Notes: generated from the letters alone by a model not told the origin. Positions 55,787 to 64,000 are shown, counted from the stretch's first letter. The stretch is 64,000 nucleotides of DNA from Bradyrhizobium zhanjiangense (GCF_004114935.1 NZ_CP022221.1:5911001-5975000), one strand, 5' to 3'. A program made the numbers and translations.

Positions 55787-55954
55787 CCCCGTGGGGTTAC
55801 GGTCTTATTCCCCTTAACTATCAACAAACTTCCGATTGACTGGCGGCACGCCCGCTGGTTTGGTGCGGCTGCCTTATGCCTGCGCGGCGAGACAAGCCAC
55901 GCGCCAACTCGGCGCAGTCAAGACGGCCGGGGCACAATCGGGGAGGACCTATCG

Positions 55955-56536
55955 TTGCAAGCGCTCCTAAAGCTGAGCCAAGGAATTGACGCGTTCACGC
56001 GCTGGACGGGCAAACGCCTGGCGTGGTTGATCGTGCTCGCCGTCATCATTTCGGCGGTCAATGCGATCGTCCGCAAGACGTTCGACACGTCGTCCAATTC
56101 GTGGCTCGAGCTGCAATGGGTGCTGTTCAGCATCGTCTTCCTGCTGTGCTCGCCCTGGACGCTGCTCGATAACGAGCACATCCGCATCGACATCGTGAAC
56201 AATGCGCTGCCGAAGACGGCTCGCAATGTCATCGACGTGATCGGTCACCTGTTCTTCCTCATTCCGCTGTGCATCGTCATGATCATTACGGGCGTGCCGT
56301 TCTTCGAGCGCTCGTTCCAGATCAACGAGCAATCCGGCAACGCCGGCGGCCTGCCGCAATGGCCCGCCAAATCCCTGATCATGATCGGGTTCGCTTTGCT
56401 GCTCGTTCAAGGCATCTCCGAGCTGATCAAGCGAATTGCGGTCATGCGCGGAATGATGCCGGACCCGCATGAATCCCAAGTGTCGGCGCTGGAGGCGGAA
56501 GTCGAGCATCTCGTCGAAGCGATCGAGAAGAAATAG
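55955..56536 (+). CDS. TRAP transporter small permease (DctQ-like)
   Basis: A 193-residue protein with four helices (SAVNAIVRKTFDTSSNSWLELQW is the conserved first loop) and a coiled-coil tail ALEAEVEHLVEAIEKK. I set the start at TTG 55955 because GGGGAGG lies eight bases upstream and no ATG gives a complete first helix. It precedes the large permease by 26 bases. Confidence 0.9.
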   Translation: MQALLKLSQGIDAFTRWTGKRLAWLIVLAVIISAVNAIVRKTFDTSSNSWLELQWVLFSIVFLLCSPWTLLDNEHIRIDIVNNALPKTARNVIDVIGHLFFLIPLCIVMIITGVPFFERSFQINEQSGNAGGLPQWPAKSLIMIGFALLLVQGISELIKRIAVMRGMMPDPHESQVSALEAEVEHLVEAIEKK

Positions 56537-56562
56537 CCGTTGGCGACGGTTTAGGGGGAATT

Positions 56563-58218
56563 ATGACCGCGTTTATCATCGCCAATATGGCGCCCATCAT
56601 GTTCGCGTCGCTGGTCGTCATGCTGCTGCTCGGCTATCCCGCAGCATTCTCGCTCGGCGCCGTCGGCCTGTTCTACGCCGTGGTCGGCATCGAGCTCGGC
56701 GAGTTCCGCCCGGACTTCCTTCAGGCCCTTCCGGAGCGGGTCTATGGCGTGATGAACAACGACACGCTGCTCGCCATTCCGTTCTTCACCTTCATGGGAT
56801 TGGTGCTGGAGCGGTCGGGCATGGCCGAGGACCTGCTCGACACCATCGGCCAACTGTTCGGTACCATCCGCGGCGGCCTTGCCTATGCCGTGATCTTCGT
56901 CGGCGCGCTGCTCGCCGCGACGACGGGCGTGGTCGCCGCCTCCGTGATCTCAATGGGTCTGATCTCGCTGCCGATCATGCTGCGCTATGGCTACGACCGC
57001 CGCGTGGCAGCCGGCGTCATCGCCGCGTCCGGCACGCTCGCGCAGATCATTCCGCCCTCGCTCGTTCTGATCGTGATGGCCGACCAACTCGGCAAATCCG
57101 TCGGTGACATGTACGAGGGCGCCTTCATCCCAGGCCTCGTGCTCGCCGGCCTCTACGCCGCCTACGCCTTCCTCGTCAGCATGATCTTCCCGAAGGCCAC
57201 GCCGGGCCTGCCGAAGGAGGCCATCGGCTTCCGCGAGGAGAGTGGCAGCCGCGGCCTCGGTTCGCTCGGCGTGCTGTTCCTCGCCAGCGGCGTGTTCGGC
57301 TGGTTCATGATGCGCGATTCGAGCGTGCATGGCGCCGATTACGTCGTGCTCAGCATGTTCTACGGCATCATCTTCGCATTCGTCGTCGCTGTGGTGAACT
57401 GGGTCATCGACAAGCTCACCGGCTTCCGTTTTCTCTCGAAGATGGCGCAGCAGACCACTTTCGTCATGGTGCCGCCGCTGTTCCTGATCTTCCTGGTGCT
57501 GGGCACGATCTTCATCGGTATCGCGACCCCGACCGAAGGCGGCGCGATGGGTGCGGCCGGCGCCCTCATCCTCGGTGCCGCGAAGCGGCGGCTGAGCTGG
57601 GACTTGATCCGGCAGGCCACGGAATCGACCGCCAAGCTGTCGGCTTTCGTCGTGTTCATCCTGGTCGGCGCCCGCGTGTTCTCGCTCACCTTCTACGGCG
57701 TCAACGGGCACGTCTGGGTCGAGCACCTGCTGACCTCCCTGCCCGGCGGCCAGGTCGGCTTCCTGATCTTCGTCAACGCCTTCGTTTTCGTGCTGGCCTT
57801 CTTCCTCGACTTCTTCGAGCTGGCCTTCATCGTGATCCCGCTGCTCGGACCTGCCGCCGAGCATCTCGGCATCGACCTGATCTGGTTCGGCGTCATCCTC
57901 GGCGTCAACATGCAGACCTCCTTCATGCATCCGCCGTTCGGCTTCGCCCTGTTCTATCTGCGATCGGTCGCGCCGAAGGAGCGCTACACCGATCGCGTCA
58001 CCGGCAAGCGGATGGACCCTGTCACCACGGGCCAGATCTATTGGGGTGCGGTCCCGTTCGTCGTCATCCAGATCATCATGGTCGGTCTGGTGATCGCGTT
58101 CCCCGCGATGGTGATGCACTACAAGGGCGTCCAGACCAACATCGACCCCAACACGATCAAGATCGAGGTGCCGCAGATCGAGCTGCCGCCGCTGGATTTG
58201 GGACCACCGCAGAAATAG
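56563..58218 (+). CDS. TRAP transporter large permease (DctM-like, mannitol/chloroaromatic type)
   Basis: A 551-residue large permease, longer than the usual ~430, of the mannitol/chloroaromatic-type group. Conserved blocks include NNDTLLAIPFFTFMGLVLERSG, ASGTLAQIIPPSLVLIVMAD and IGIATPTEGGAMGAAGAL. The extra length is an internal segment with additional helices and a Pro/Val-rich tail. AGGGGGG precedes the ATG. The periplasmic binding protein (DctP) that sets the substrate is not in the window. Confidence 0.9.
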   Translation: MTAFIIANMAPIMFASLVVMLLLGYPAAFSLGAVGLFYAVVGIELGEFRPDFLQALPERVYGVMNNDTLLAIPFFTFMGLVLERSGMAEDLLDTIGQLFGTIRGGLAYAVIFVGALLAATTGVVAASVISMGLISLPIMLRYGYDRRVAAGVIAASGTLAQIIPPSLVLIVMADQLGKSVGDMYEGAFIPGLVLAGLYAAYAFLVSMIFPKATPGLPKEAIGFREESGSRGLGSLGVLFLASGVFGWFMMRDSSVHGADYVVLSMFYGIIFAFVVAVVNWVIDKLTGFRFLSKMAQQTTFVMVPPLFLIFLVLGTIFIGIATPTEGGAMGAAGALILGAAKRRLSWDLIRQATESTAKLSAFVVFILVGARVFSLTFYGVNGHVWVEHLLTSLPGGQVGFLIFVNAFVFVLAFFLDFFELAFIVIPLLGPAAEHLGIDLIWFGVILGVNMQTSFMHPPFGFALFYLRSVAPKERYTDRVTGKRMDPVTTGQIYWGAVPFVVIQIIMVGLVIAFPAMVMHYKGVQTNIDPNTIKIEVPQIELPPLDLGPPQK

Positions 58219-58337
58219 CGGGGACGACACTCGCCGTCATGCTCCGCTCAAGCGGCGCATGACGCACAACGGCGTGCGTGACAAGCACCGGAAACGCAGG
58301 CATACCGGGCCATCCTCCACCCCATGGATGGCCGCTC

Positions 58338-59627
58338 ATGTCCCGCTTGCCCCTTGCTACATCGCTCGTTGGCCCGTTGATCGCCTCGCTCTGGCTGGCA
58401 TGTGCCGCCACGACGGCGCAGGCCGAGCCGATCGCCGATATCCATACGCTGGCGCAAAAGGAGCAGCAGCCGCTGCTCGACACCCTGCGCGATCTCGTCA
58501 ACATCGAATCCGGCAGCAAGGACATCGAAGGCCTGAACCAGATCGCTGAGCGCGTTGCCGGCCAACTCAGGCAGCTCGGCGGCACGGTGGAGATCCTGCA
58601 ACCCACCGACATCTATCGCCTCGACGACACGCCTGAGAAGGTCGGGCCTGCCGTGCACGCCGTGTTCAAGGGCACGGGCAGCAAGAAGATCATGCTGATC
58701 GCCCACATGGACACGGTGTACCTGAAGGGCATGCTGAAGGACCAGCCGTTCCGCATCGACGGCGACAAGGCCTACGGCCTCGGCATTGCCGACGACAAGC
58801 AGGGCGTCGCACTCATTCTCCATACCGTGGCCCTACTCCAGAAGCTGAACTTCAAAGACTACGGCACGCTCACGGTGCTCACGAATGGCGACGAGGAGAT
58901 CTCCTCGCCCGGCTGGCGCAGCACCATCACCCGGTTCGCCGCGGATCAGGACGTGGTGTTCTCGTTCGAAGGCGGCGGGACCGACGGCACGCTGCGCCTC
59001 GCCACCAGCGGCATCGGTTCGGCCTATCTCACCGTGCATGGCAAGTCGTCACATGCCGGCGCAAGGCCTGAGGGCGGCGTGAATGCGCTGTACGAGCTCT
59101 CGCACCAGGTGCTCCAGATGAAGGACCTGTCCAAGCCCGAGCAAGGCCTGAAGCTGAACTGGACGGTCTCCAAATCCGGCACTAATCGCAATGTGATCCC
59201 TGCCGACGCCACGGCCCAGGCCGACGCGCGTGCGCTCAAGGTGGCCGACTTTGACGAGCTGGAGAAGGCGCTTCAGGACAAGATCAAGAATCGCCTGCTG
59301 CCCGACTCCAAGGTCGACCTGAAGTTCGAGGTGCGTCGTCCGCCGTTGGAGGCCAACGAGGCCTCGCGCCACGTGGCGGCCTACGGCAAGACGATCTATC
59401 AGGAGCTCGGAATGTCCCTCAAGGTCGACGAGAAGGCGACCGGCGGCGGCACCGACGCCGCGTTTGCTGCGCTCAAGACCAGAGGAGCCGTGGTGGAAGG
59501 CATGGGCCTGTCAGGCTTCGGTGCACACTCCAACGATGCCGAATATGTGCAGCTCAACAGCATTGTGCCGCGTTTGTATCTGGCCACACGCATGATCATG
59601 GATCTGTCCACCGGCAAGCTGAAATAG
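58338..59627 (+). CDS. Exported M20 family carboxypeptidase (CPG2-like)
   Basis: A 429-residue protein with a signal peptide (LIASLWLACAATTAQA) and the M20 di-zinc set: His in AHMDTVY, bridging Asp in GIADDK, Glu pair in GDEEISSPG, and the later His in FGAHSNDAEY. Family members of this type include glutamate carboxypeptidase (CPG2), which cut C-terminal glutamate from folates and peptides in the periplasm. The upstream frame from 58278 has no ribosome site. Confidence 0.88.
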   Translation: MSRLPLATSLVGPLIASLWLACAATTAQAEPIADIHTLAQKEQQPLLDTLRDLVNIESGSKDIEGLNQIAERVAGQLRQLGGTVEILQPTDIYRLDDTPEKVGPAVHAVFKGTGSKKIMLIAHMDTVYLKGMLKDQPFRIDGDKAYGLGIADDKQGVALILHTVALLQKLNFKDYGTLTVLTNGDEEISSPGWRSTITRFAADQDVVFSFEGGGTDGTLRLATSGIGSAYLTVHGKSSHAGARPEGGVNALYELSHQVLQMKDLSKPEQGLKLNWTVSKSGTNRNVIPADATAQADARALKVADFDELEKALQDKIKNRLLPDSKVDLKFEVRRPPLEANEASRHVAAYGKTIYQELGMSLKVDEKATGGGTDAAFAALKTRGAVVEGMGLSGFGAHSNDAEYVQLNSIVPRLYLATRMIMDLSTGKLK

Positions 59628-59643
59628 CGGTTGTTTTCTTCCT

Positions 59644-59760
59644 CCTCTCCTTGTGGGAGAGGGGTTGCTTCCGCGCACTTCATGGCTAAGGAAACTCGCG
59701 GAGCGAGCCCCTCACCCGCCGCTATCGCGGCGAGCCACCCTCTCCCACACGGGGAGAGGG
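59644..59760. repeat. Dispersed inverted repeat, family D
   Basis: CCTCTCCTTGTGGGAGAGG and CCCTCTCCCACACGGGGAGA with GGG form two hairpins flanking a core of about 75 bases. The right half runs into the 3' end of the sensor kinase gene and supplies its last residues and stop codon. Confidence 0.8.
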
Positions 59761-61110
59761 AAAAGAGACTGTCTCGTCCGCCAGCCGAAACCGCAGCGTG
59801 AATTCTGCGCCGCCGCCGGGGAGATTCTCCACCGCGACCGTCGCCGCATGATCGTCCGCGACCCCGCGCACGATCGAGAGCCCCAGGCCGGCGCCGTCGC
59901 TGCGCTGGCGGTCACGGCGCCAGAAGCGCTGGAAGATCAGCTCGCGCTCGGCCTCGGCGATGCCCGGACCGCAATCGCGCACCCGCACTGAGCCGTCCTC
60001 GCCCACCTCGACCTCGACGGCGGTATCCCTGGCCGTGAACTTGATGGCGTTTTCGGCGAGGTTGAAGATTGCGCGCTGAAGCATCTCCGAATTGCCGTGG
60101 ATCATGACCGGCGCGTCGCTGCCCCGCAGCGCGATCTCCTTGTGCTGCGCGATCGCGAGCGGGGCGATCGAACCGACCACATCGGCGCAGACCGCGCGCA
60201 GGTCAGCGGTCTCGCCGGGATCGAGCACCAGCGTATCGAGCTCGGCGATCTCCAGCAGCTGGGCGACGATCCGGCTCATGGCTTCGATGTCGGCATGCAG
60301 CGCCTGGCGTGCCGCGCCGTCGCCAAGCGTCTCGATCCGCGTGCGCAGGATCGTGAGCGGCGTGCGCAGTTGATGCGCGGCGTCGGCCGTGAACTGCCGC
60401 TGCACCCGAAAGCCGTCCTCGAGGCGGTCGAGCGCCTGGTTGACGGCGGTGACGAGCGGCATGATCTCGCGCGGGATCCGCTTGGTCGGCAGGCGGATGT
60501 CGGTGCGCGCCGGGCCGATATTGCTGGCCTCCTCCGAGGCCCTCCACAGCGGCGCGATTGCGCGGCGGAAGATGATGATGTCGGTTGCGAGCAGGACCAG
60601 AAGGATCGGGATGGTGATCCACCCGACCCGCCGGAAGAAATTCGAAATGATGTCGTCGATGATGACGTCGCGATGCGCGAGATCCTCGGCGACCCGAATG
60701 CGTACCATCTTGCCGTCGATGATCCGGGTGACGCCAGCGCCGGAAATCGTTTCGGACGGCCGAAGAGCTGCGGCGCCGGTCCGCCGGTGCGAGGAAAACA
60801 GCAGCCGGCCTTCGCCATCGCGAATGTCGTATTGATAGCGGCCGTAAGCGTCCGAATAGAGCCCGCGCAGGCTGTCGGGCAAGTTGAACGTCAGCGAGCC
60901 GTCCGGCTGGGCGACGATGCGCTCCGCCAGTACCTCGGCCTGGGCGCGCATGCCGTCACGGTGCAACTGGTCGATCTCGGAATTGAGCAGCCAGAACAGC
61001 ACCAGCGGCAGGACGATCGCGACCATCGCGACCGCCACGATGTGCAGGAAGACGATCCGCCAGATCAGCGATTTGAACGTGAGCGATCTGACATGGCCGC
61101 CGGTAGCCAC
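59722..61110 (-). CDS. Sensor histidine kinase (TctE/QseC-like)
   Basis: A 462-residue two-helix sensor: first helix at residues ~17-42, a periplasmic domain of ~120 residues, second helix ~165-185, then a HisKA helix with ADAAHQLRTPL (phospho-His) and an ATPase domain with NLAENAIKFT, DCGPGIAEAE and GAGLGLSIV. GTG at 61110 is preceded by GAGG. The last 12 residues (PSPRVGEGGSPR) are encoded by the family D repeat and are unlikely to matter. It follows its response regulator by one base. Confidence 0.92.
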   Translation of the reverse strand: MATGGHVRSLTFKSLIWRIVFLHIVAVAMVAIVLPLVLFWLLNSEIDQLHRDGMRAQAEVLAERIVAQPDGSLTFNLPDSLRGLYSDAYGRYQYDIRDGEGRLLFSSHRRTGAAALRPSETISGAGVTRIIDGKMVRIRVAEDLAHRDVIIDDIISNFFRRVGWITIPILLVLLATDIIIFRRAIAPLWRASEEASNIGPARTDIRLPTKRIPREIMPLVTAVNQALDRLEDGFRVQRQFTADAAHQLRTPLTILRTRIETLGDGAARQALHADIEAMSRIVAQLLEIAELDTLVLDPGETADLRAVCADVVGSIAPLAIAQHKEIALRGSDAPVMIHGNSEMLQRAIFNLAENAIKFTARDTAVEVEVGEDGSVRVRDCGPGIAEAERELIFQRFWRRDRQRSDGAGLGLSIVRGVADDHAATVAVENLPGGGAEFTLRFRLADETVSFPSPRVGEGGSPR

Positions 61111-61111
61111 G

Positions 61112-61786
61112 CTATTTTTCCTCGGCCATGAGATAGCCGACGCCGCGGATGGTGTGGATCACCACCTTGGCACCGTGCTCGGTAAGCTGCTTGCGCAGCC
61201 GCGAGACGTAGACCTCGACCGCATTGGAGGCGACCTCGCCTTCGAGCCCGAAGATGTGATCCTCGACGTTCTTCTTCGGCACCACCCGCCCCTGCCGGCG
61301 CAGCAGGATCTCCAGCACCGAGGTCTCGCGCGCGGAGATGATCCGCGGCTGGTCGTCGACGAAGATCTGACGGCTCTCGGTGTCGTAGACGAGATTGGCA
61401 AGGCGCAGCGAGCGTCCGAGCAGCTGGCCCGGCCGGCGCAGGATCGCCTCCAGCCGCGCCACCAGTTCCTCCATCGCGAACGGCTTTGCGAGATAGTCGT
61501 CGGCGCCGCTGCGCAGGCCGCTGACGCGGTCCTGCAGGCCGCCGCGCGCGGTCAGCACCAGGACCGGCAGCGGCTCCATCTTTAGGCGCAGCTCGCGCAG
61601 CACCGACAGGCCGTCACCGTCGGGCAGGCCGAGGTCGAGGATCATCGCGGCATAGCTGACGCTGCTCACGGCCTCGCGCGCCTCGGCGGCGCTTCCGACG
61701 ATGTCGCTCTCATAGCCGGCTGCCGCCAGCCCGCCGGCCACGAGCCGCGACAGCTCGACATTGTCCTCGACGATCAGAAGGCGCAT
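61112..61786 (-). CDS. OmpR-family response regulator
   Basis: A 224-residue regulator: receiver with the acidic pocket VEDN, phospho-acceptor Asp in LDLGLPDGDGL, LTARG, and Lys in LAKPF, then an OmpR/PhoB winged helix from about residue 126 (EVYVSRLRKQL, IRGVGYLM). The ATG at 61786 is chosen over a TTG one codon earlier. Partner of the adjacent kinase. The exact 19-bp repeat at 61904-61922 lies about 120 bases upstream of this start. Confidence 0.93.
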   Translation of the reverse strand: MRLLIVEDNVELSRLVAGGLAAAGYESDIVGSAAEAREAVSSVSYAAMILDLGLPDGDGLSVLRELRLKMEPLPVLVLTARGGLQDRVSGLRSGADDYLAKPFAMEELVARLEAILRRPGQLLGRSLRLANLVYDTESRQIFVDDQPRIISARETSVLEILLRRQGRVVPKKNVEDHIFGLEGEVASNAVEVYVSRLRKQLTEHGAKVVIHTIRGVGYLMAEEK

Positions 61787-61903
61787 CAAACTCCCGCCGG
61801 ATGTTCCGGTGTGTCACCGCGCGGCTCGCGCCGCATCTGCGCCCTTTTCCAGCATTCGGGACGCCTCGGCCAGCAAAAAAGCACCCGGCGGAACTGGTCA
61901 CCG

Positions 61904-61922
61904 GTCAGGTTCGTGTAAGCCA
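61904..61922 (+). repeat. 19-bp direct repeat, copy 1 (GTCAGGTTCGTGTAAGCCA)
   Basis: An exact copy of the 19 bases at 62864-62882, 960 bases away in the same orientation. Copy 1 lies upstream of the response regulator, copy 2 upstream of the secreted hydrolase, so a shared regulator-binding site is the simplest reading. A short duplication flanking the MarR-like gene is the alternative. Confidence 0.75.
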
Positions 61923-61976
61923 ATCAGGTATGCGCTCGTAAGGCGGAACGGCGGACGTTCGTAGCAGCTGGCCCTT

Positions 61977-62540
61977 TTAGCCCCCCCCCTCGAAATAGGC
62001 GCAAAGCAGGGTCGTCTCATTTTGGGCTAAGGATTTCCGAAAGAGCCGGCACTTGAAACGGCGGTCCTTCCCCTCTCCGCTCTCGATCAGGAACATGCAT
62101 TCACTGCAAACGTCACTTCGGTGGCGGCGCTGGGCAACATCGAGCCCATCCAGGACGCGGCGAAGCGTATCACGCAGCCGAGACTGATCGGGGAGCTCAA
62201 GGGCCACAAGTTGATCCCGCAGGGCGTTCATCGGATCGCGCTCCAGGAACCTCTCGCCTTCACTTGTAAGGCAGAGCGAAATCGAGCGCTTATCCTCTGC
62301 AGATGGCTTGCGGCCCATCAGCCCCTTACTCTGCAGTACGGCGGTAATCTGCGATGCGGCGCTGCGGGTCGTGCCCAAAAAGCTGGCGAGAGCAGTCGGC
62401 GTCCGCGAAAACCTGTTTGCGCGAGCGAGAAAGCGCAAAGCCATCCATTCGCGATCGCTAAGACCCGAACGACTACCTTCAAAAAGCCAACTGTCGGCAG
62501 ATTGTATCAGGAGTTGTACGATCTCAATTGCCAGGCTCAT
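61977..62540 (-). CDS. MarR-like winged-helix regulator with C-terminal Cys4 tail
   Basis: A 187-residue protein with a MarR-type winged helix at residues ~28-110 (LSDREWMALRFLARAN, LASFLGTTRSAASQITAVLQ, DKRSISLCLTSEGERFLE) and an unusual tail with four cysteines at positions 145, 148, 164 and 180 (CSEC, then two single Cys, each 15 residues apart). This could bind zinc or an Fe-S cluster and make the regulator redox- or metal-responsive. The gene ends in a run of nine G bases (coding strand) just before TAA. GGGGA precedes ATG 62540. Confidence 0.83.
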   Translation of the reverse strand: MSLAIEIVQLLIQSADSWLFEGSRSGLSDREWMALRFLARANRFSRTPTALASFLGTTRSAASQITAVLQSKGLMGRKPSAEDKRSISLCLTSEGERFLERDPMNALRDQLVALELPDQSRLRDTLRRVLDGLDVAQRRHRSDVCSECMFLIESGEGKDRRFKCRLFRKSLAQNETTLLCAYFEGGG

Positions 62541-62863
62541 CGATAAGTCCCCACGGGAAACGGCCGCCCTGGCATCTCGATCAAAGATCGAGAGCCGCCG
62601 TGTCGGGTGAAAGCTGAATTCCCGTCGGGACTGGTTGAGTCCGGTATACCGTACCGTGAAGTCGGAACGACGGTGAACGCACCGCCGCGACTTCAGCCCG
62701 ATTGCCGGATTCCGATAGCCTGATCGTTCCACGAAAGGAACACCGAAGTACTACGCATCACGCTAGCGTTGAGATGACACCAAATCTCGCGCGTTCGATT
62801 GACGTCGACAGCCTCTGCTGCCGCATTGCTGATGAGCGGACATCGAAAGGTCAGAGCGCTCTT
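62541..62863. other. Intergenic region upstream of the MarR-like gene
   Basis: No supported gene. Frames here continue from the regulator's upstream region or are shadows. It should hold the MarR-like gene's promoter. Confidence 0.45.
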
Positions 62864-62882
62864 GTCAGGTTCGTGTAAGCCA
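62864..62882 (+). repeat. 19-bp direct repeat, copy 2 (GTCAGGTTCGTGTAAGCCA)
   Basis: The second exact copy lies about 107 bases before the ATG of the secreted hydrolase and in the same orientation as that gene. The flanking bases (CTT before, TGG after) differ from copy 1, so the identity is limited to these 19 bases. Confidence 0.75.
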
Positions 62883-62989
62883 TGGCCGCGCATAGGTCGT
62901 AGGGATGGATAGAGCGCAGCCAAACCCCGTCCTGCATGACCGATCCGCTCCAAACAGAGACTCCGGCAAAACTAAAACGAGAGCAACGC

Positions 62990-63988
62990 ATGCACCTGTT
63001 CAGATTCACACTCGCATCCGCCTTCTGCCTGATGACGACGTTCGCCCAGGCGGCCGGCTTTCGCTTCATCACGGTGCCGGCCGGGGCAGGTTTGCCAGCC
63101 TTCCAGGCGGCCGTGTGGTCGCCGTGCCAGGAGCAGGCGGGCGAGGTCAAACTTCGCGCGATCACTTTGATTGCGACGCGGGACTGCGCTGTCTCAGGTG
63201 ACAAGCTGCCATTGATCGTGATCTCGCATGGCTATGGGGGATCCTTCATCGGCCATCATGACACGGCCGAGGTGCTCGCCGATGCCGGGTTCGTCGTCGT
63301 CGCGCTCGACCATCCAGTCGACGCCGGCGGCGGCGACATGAGCCGCGCGGACACGCTCGCCGCATTGACGGAGCGTCCGTCCGACGTCACGAGATTGATC
63401 GACCATATGCTCACCGCATGGTCCGATCATGCGAAACTCGACCGCGACCATGTTGGGTTCTTTGGTTTTTCGAGGGGCGGCTACACCGGCCTGGTGGTCG
63501 CGGGCGCCAATCCCGATTTGCGAAAGGCCATCGCCTTGTGCCCGGAAAATTCTCCGAAACCCAGCTGCGCCGAACTGCGACGAAGCGAGATCCCGGCACA
63601 AGCATTGGCGCATGTCCCGCGCGTCAAGGCCCTTGTCGTTGCCGACCCCGCCTTCGGTCCATTGTTCGACCGGGAGGCTCTGAAGGACGTAAAAATTCCG
63701 ATCCAGCTTTGGGCGTCGGCGCTGAGTGGAGACGACAAGACCGGCGGCGAAGTCACGCTGGATTATGTTTCACTGATTGAGCGCGACCTGCCGGTCAGAC
63801 CCGACTATCATCTCGTGCCGAATGCCGGTCACTACGCATTCCTTCCGCCCTGCACGCCGGATCTGGCGAAGAAGCGTCCCGACATCTGCACCGACAGACC
63901 GGGGTTCGACCGCGCCGCCTTTCACGAGCAGCTCAACGCCGCCGCCCTGGCCTTCTCCCGAACGCATCTGGTGAGAGGTGGTCCGTAG
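62990..63988 (+). CDS. Secreted alpha/beta hydrolase (dienelactone hydrolase/PAF-AH-like)
   Basis: A 332-residue protein with a signal peptide (FTLASAFCLMTTFAQA) and an alpha/beta hydrolase fold: oxyanion region ISHGYGGSF, nucleophile GFSRGGY near residue 167, and the catalytic His in PNAGHYAF. Six or more cysteines suggest disulfides in the periplasm. It resembles predicted dienelactone hydrolases and platelet-activating-factor acetylhydrolase-like lipases; the substrate is unknown. GAGAG precedes ATG 62990. The gene is complete just before the window end. Confidence 0.84.
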   Translation: MHLFRFTLASAFCLMTTFAQAAGFRFITVPAGAGLPAFQAAVWSPCQEQAGEVKLRAITLIATRDCAVSGDKLPLIVISHGYGGSFIGHHDTAEVLADAGFVVVALDHPVDAGGGDMSRADTLAALTERPSDVTRLIDHMLTAWSDHAKLDRDHVGFFGFSRGGYTGLVVAGANPDLRKAIALCPENSPKPSCAELRRSEIPAQALAHVPRVKALVVADPAFGPLFDREALKDVKIPIQLWASALSGDDKTGGEVTLDYVSLIERDLPVRPDYHLVPNAGHYAFLPPCTPDLAKKRPDICTDRPGFDRAAFHEQLNAAALAFSRTHLVRGGP

Positions 63989-64000
63989 CTCGCGGGATGG

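Noticed and set aside
58229..58262. Possible fifth family A repeat after the TRAP permease
   Set aside because: Only short CGTCATG and GCATGACG ends match; the ATCCAGTA/TACTGGAT core is missing, so at most a worn remnant.
1..64000. tRNA, rRNA or transposase genes
   Set aside because: No cloverleaf-like T-arm (GGTTCGAATCC-type) with matching acceptor stem, no rRNA stretch and no DDE or tyrosine/serine recombinase motif was seen by eye; a tRNAscan or Infernal run would settle it.

Overview
The window reads as about 64 kb of the core chromosome of a slow-growing rhizobium, most likely Bradyrhizobium or a close relative in the Nitrobacteraceae. The evidence is the high GC content with alphaproteobacterial codon use, a very-long-chain fatty acid/lipid A cluster (acpXL to lpxXL), a coxMNOP-like alternative cytochrome oxidase cluster, and scattered imperfect inverted repeats of the kind that litter Bradyrhizobium chromosomes. 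No tRNA, rRNA, CRISPR array, transposase, integrase or phage gene was seen. Most genes are housekeeping or conserved accessory genes; I found no clear new multi-gene defence or biosynthetic system.

Layout. 1-3603: the 3' part of a molybdenum hydroxylase large subunit fused to a three-haem cytochrome c tail, convergent with a catechol 2,3-dioxygenase-like enzyme. 4001-8588: a HerA-like ATPase, an MgtC/SapB membrane protein, several small membrane or secreted proteins (one of 47 residues) and a ParB-like protein. 8810-13016: the acpXL-fabZXL-fabF2XL-fabF1XL-lpxXL operon, which makes and attaches the C26-C30 acyl chain of lipid A. 13119-15752: a rhodanese, aminotransferase and polyamine-binding-protein operon. 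16100-20066: two tandem Kup potassium transporters. 20239-21866: an isolated motA-motB pair. 22068-27900: an SDR, a small membrane protein, an RraA-like protein, pssA and psd (phosphatidylethanolamine synthesis), and an ATM1-type ABC exporter.

28060-32757: a LOG-family hydrolase, a VOC protein and a tightly coupled cysS / 37-residue membrane peptide / GNAT / cimA operon. 33048-35767: secreted and membrane hypotheticals. 36309-40838: cytochrome c oxidase subunits II, I, two III-like proteins and a IV-like protein. 41001-44527: an aroG-dgkA-nadE operon. 44722-50380: a hydrolase, YqhA, a TerB-like / membrane protein / TerC operon with ATGA overlaps, and small hypotheticals. 50484-55786: gor, a DUF2059 protein, rpiA, gph, a PEGA-like lipoprotein and moaA. 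55955-58218: a TRAP transporter lacking a local binding protein. 58338-63988: an M20 carboxypeptidase, a two-component system, a MarR-like regulator with four C-terminal cysteines, and a secreted alpha/beta hydrolase.

The points most worth a second look are: the coupled 37-residue membrane peptide inside the cysS operon; a ketosynthase (FabF2XL) that has lost its catalytic cysteine and one histidine; an exact 19-bp direct repeat lying upstream of both the response regulator and the secreted hydrolase; the MarR protein with an evenly spaced Cys4 tail; and four families of dispersed inverted repeats, two of which extend into reading frames and blur gene ends.
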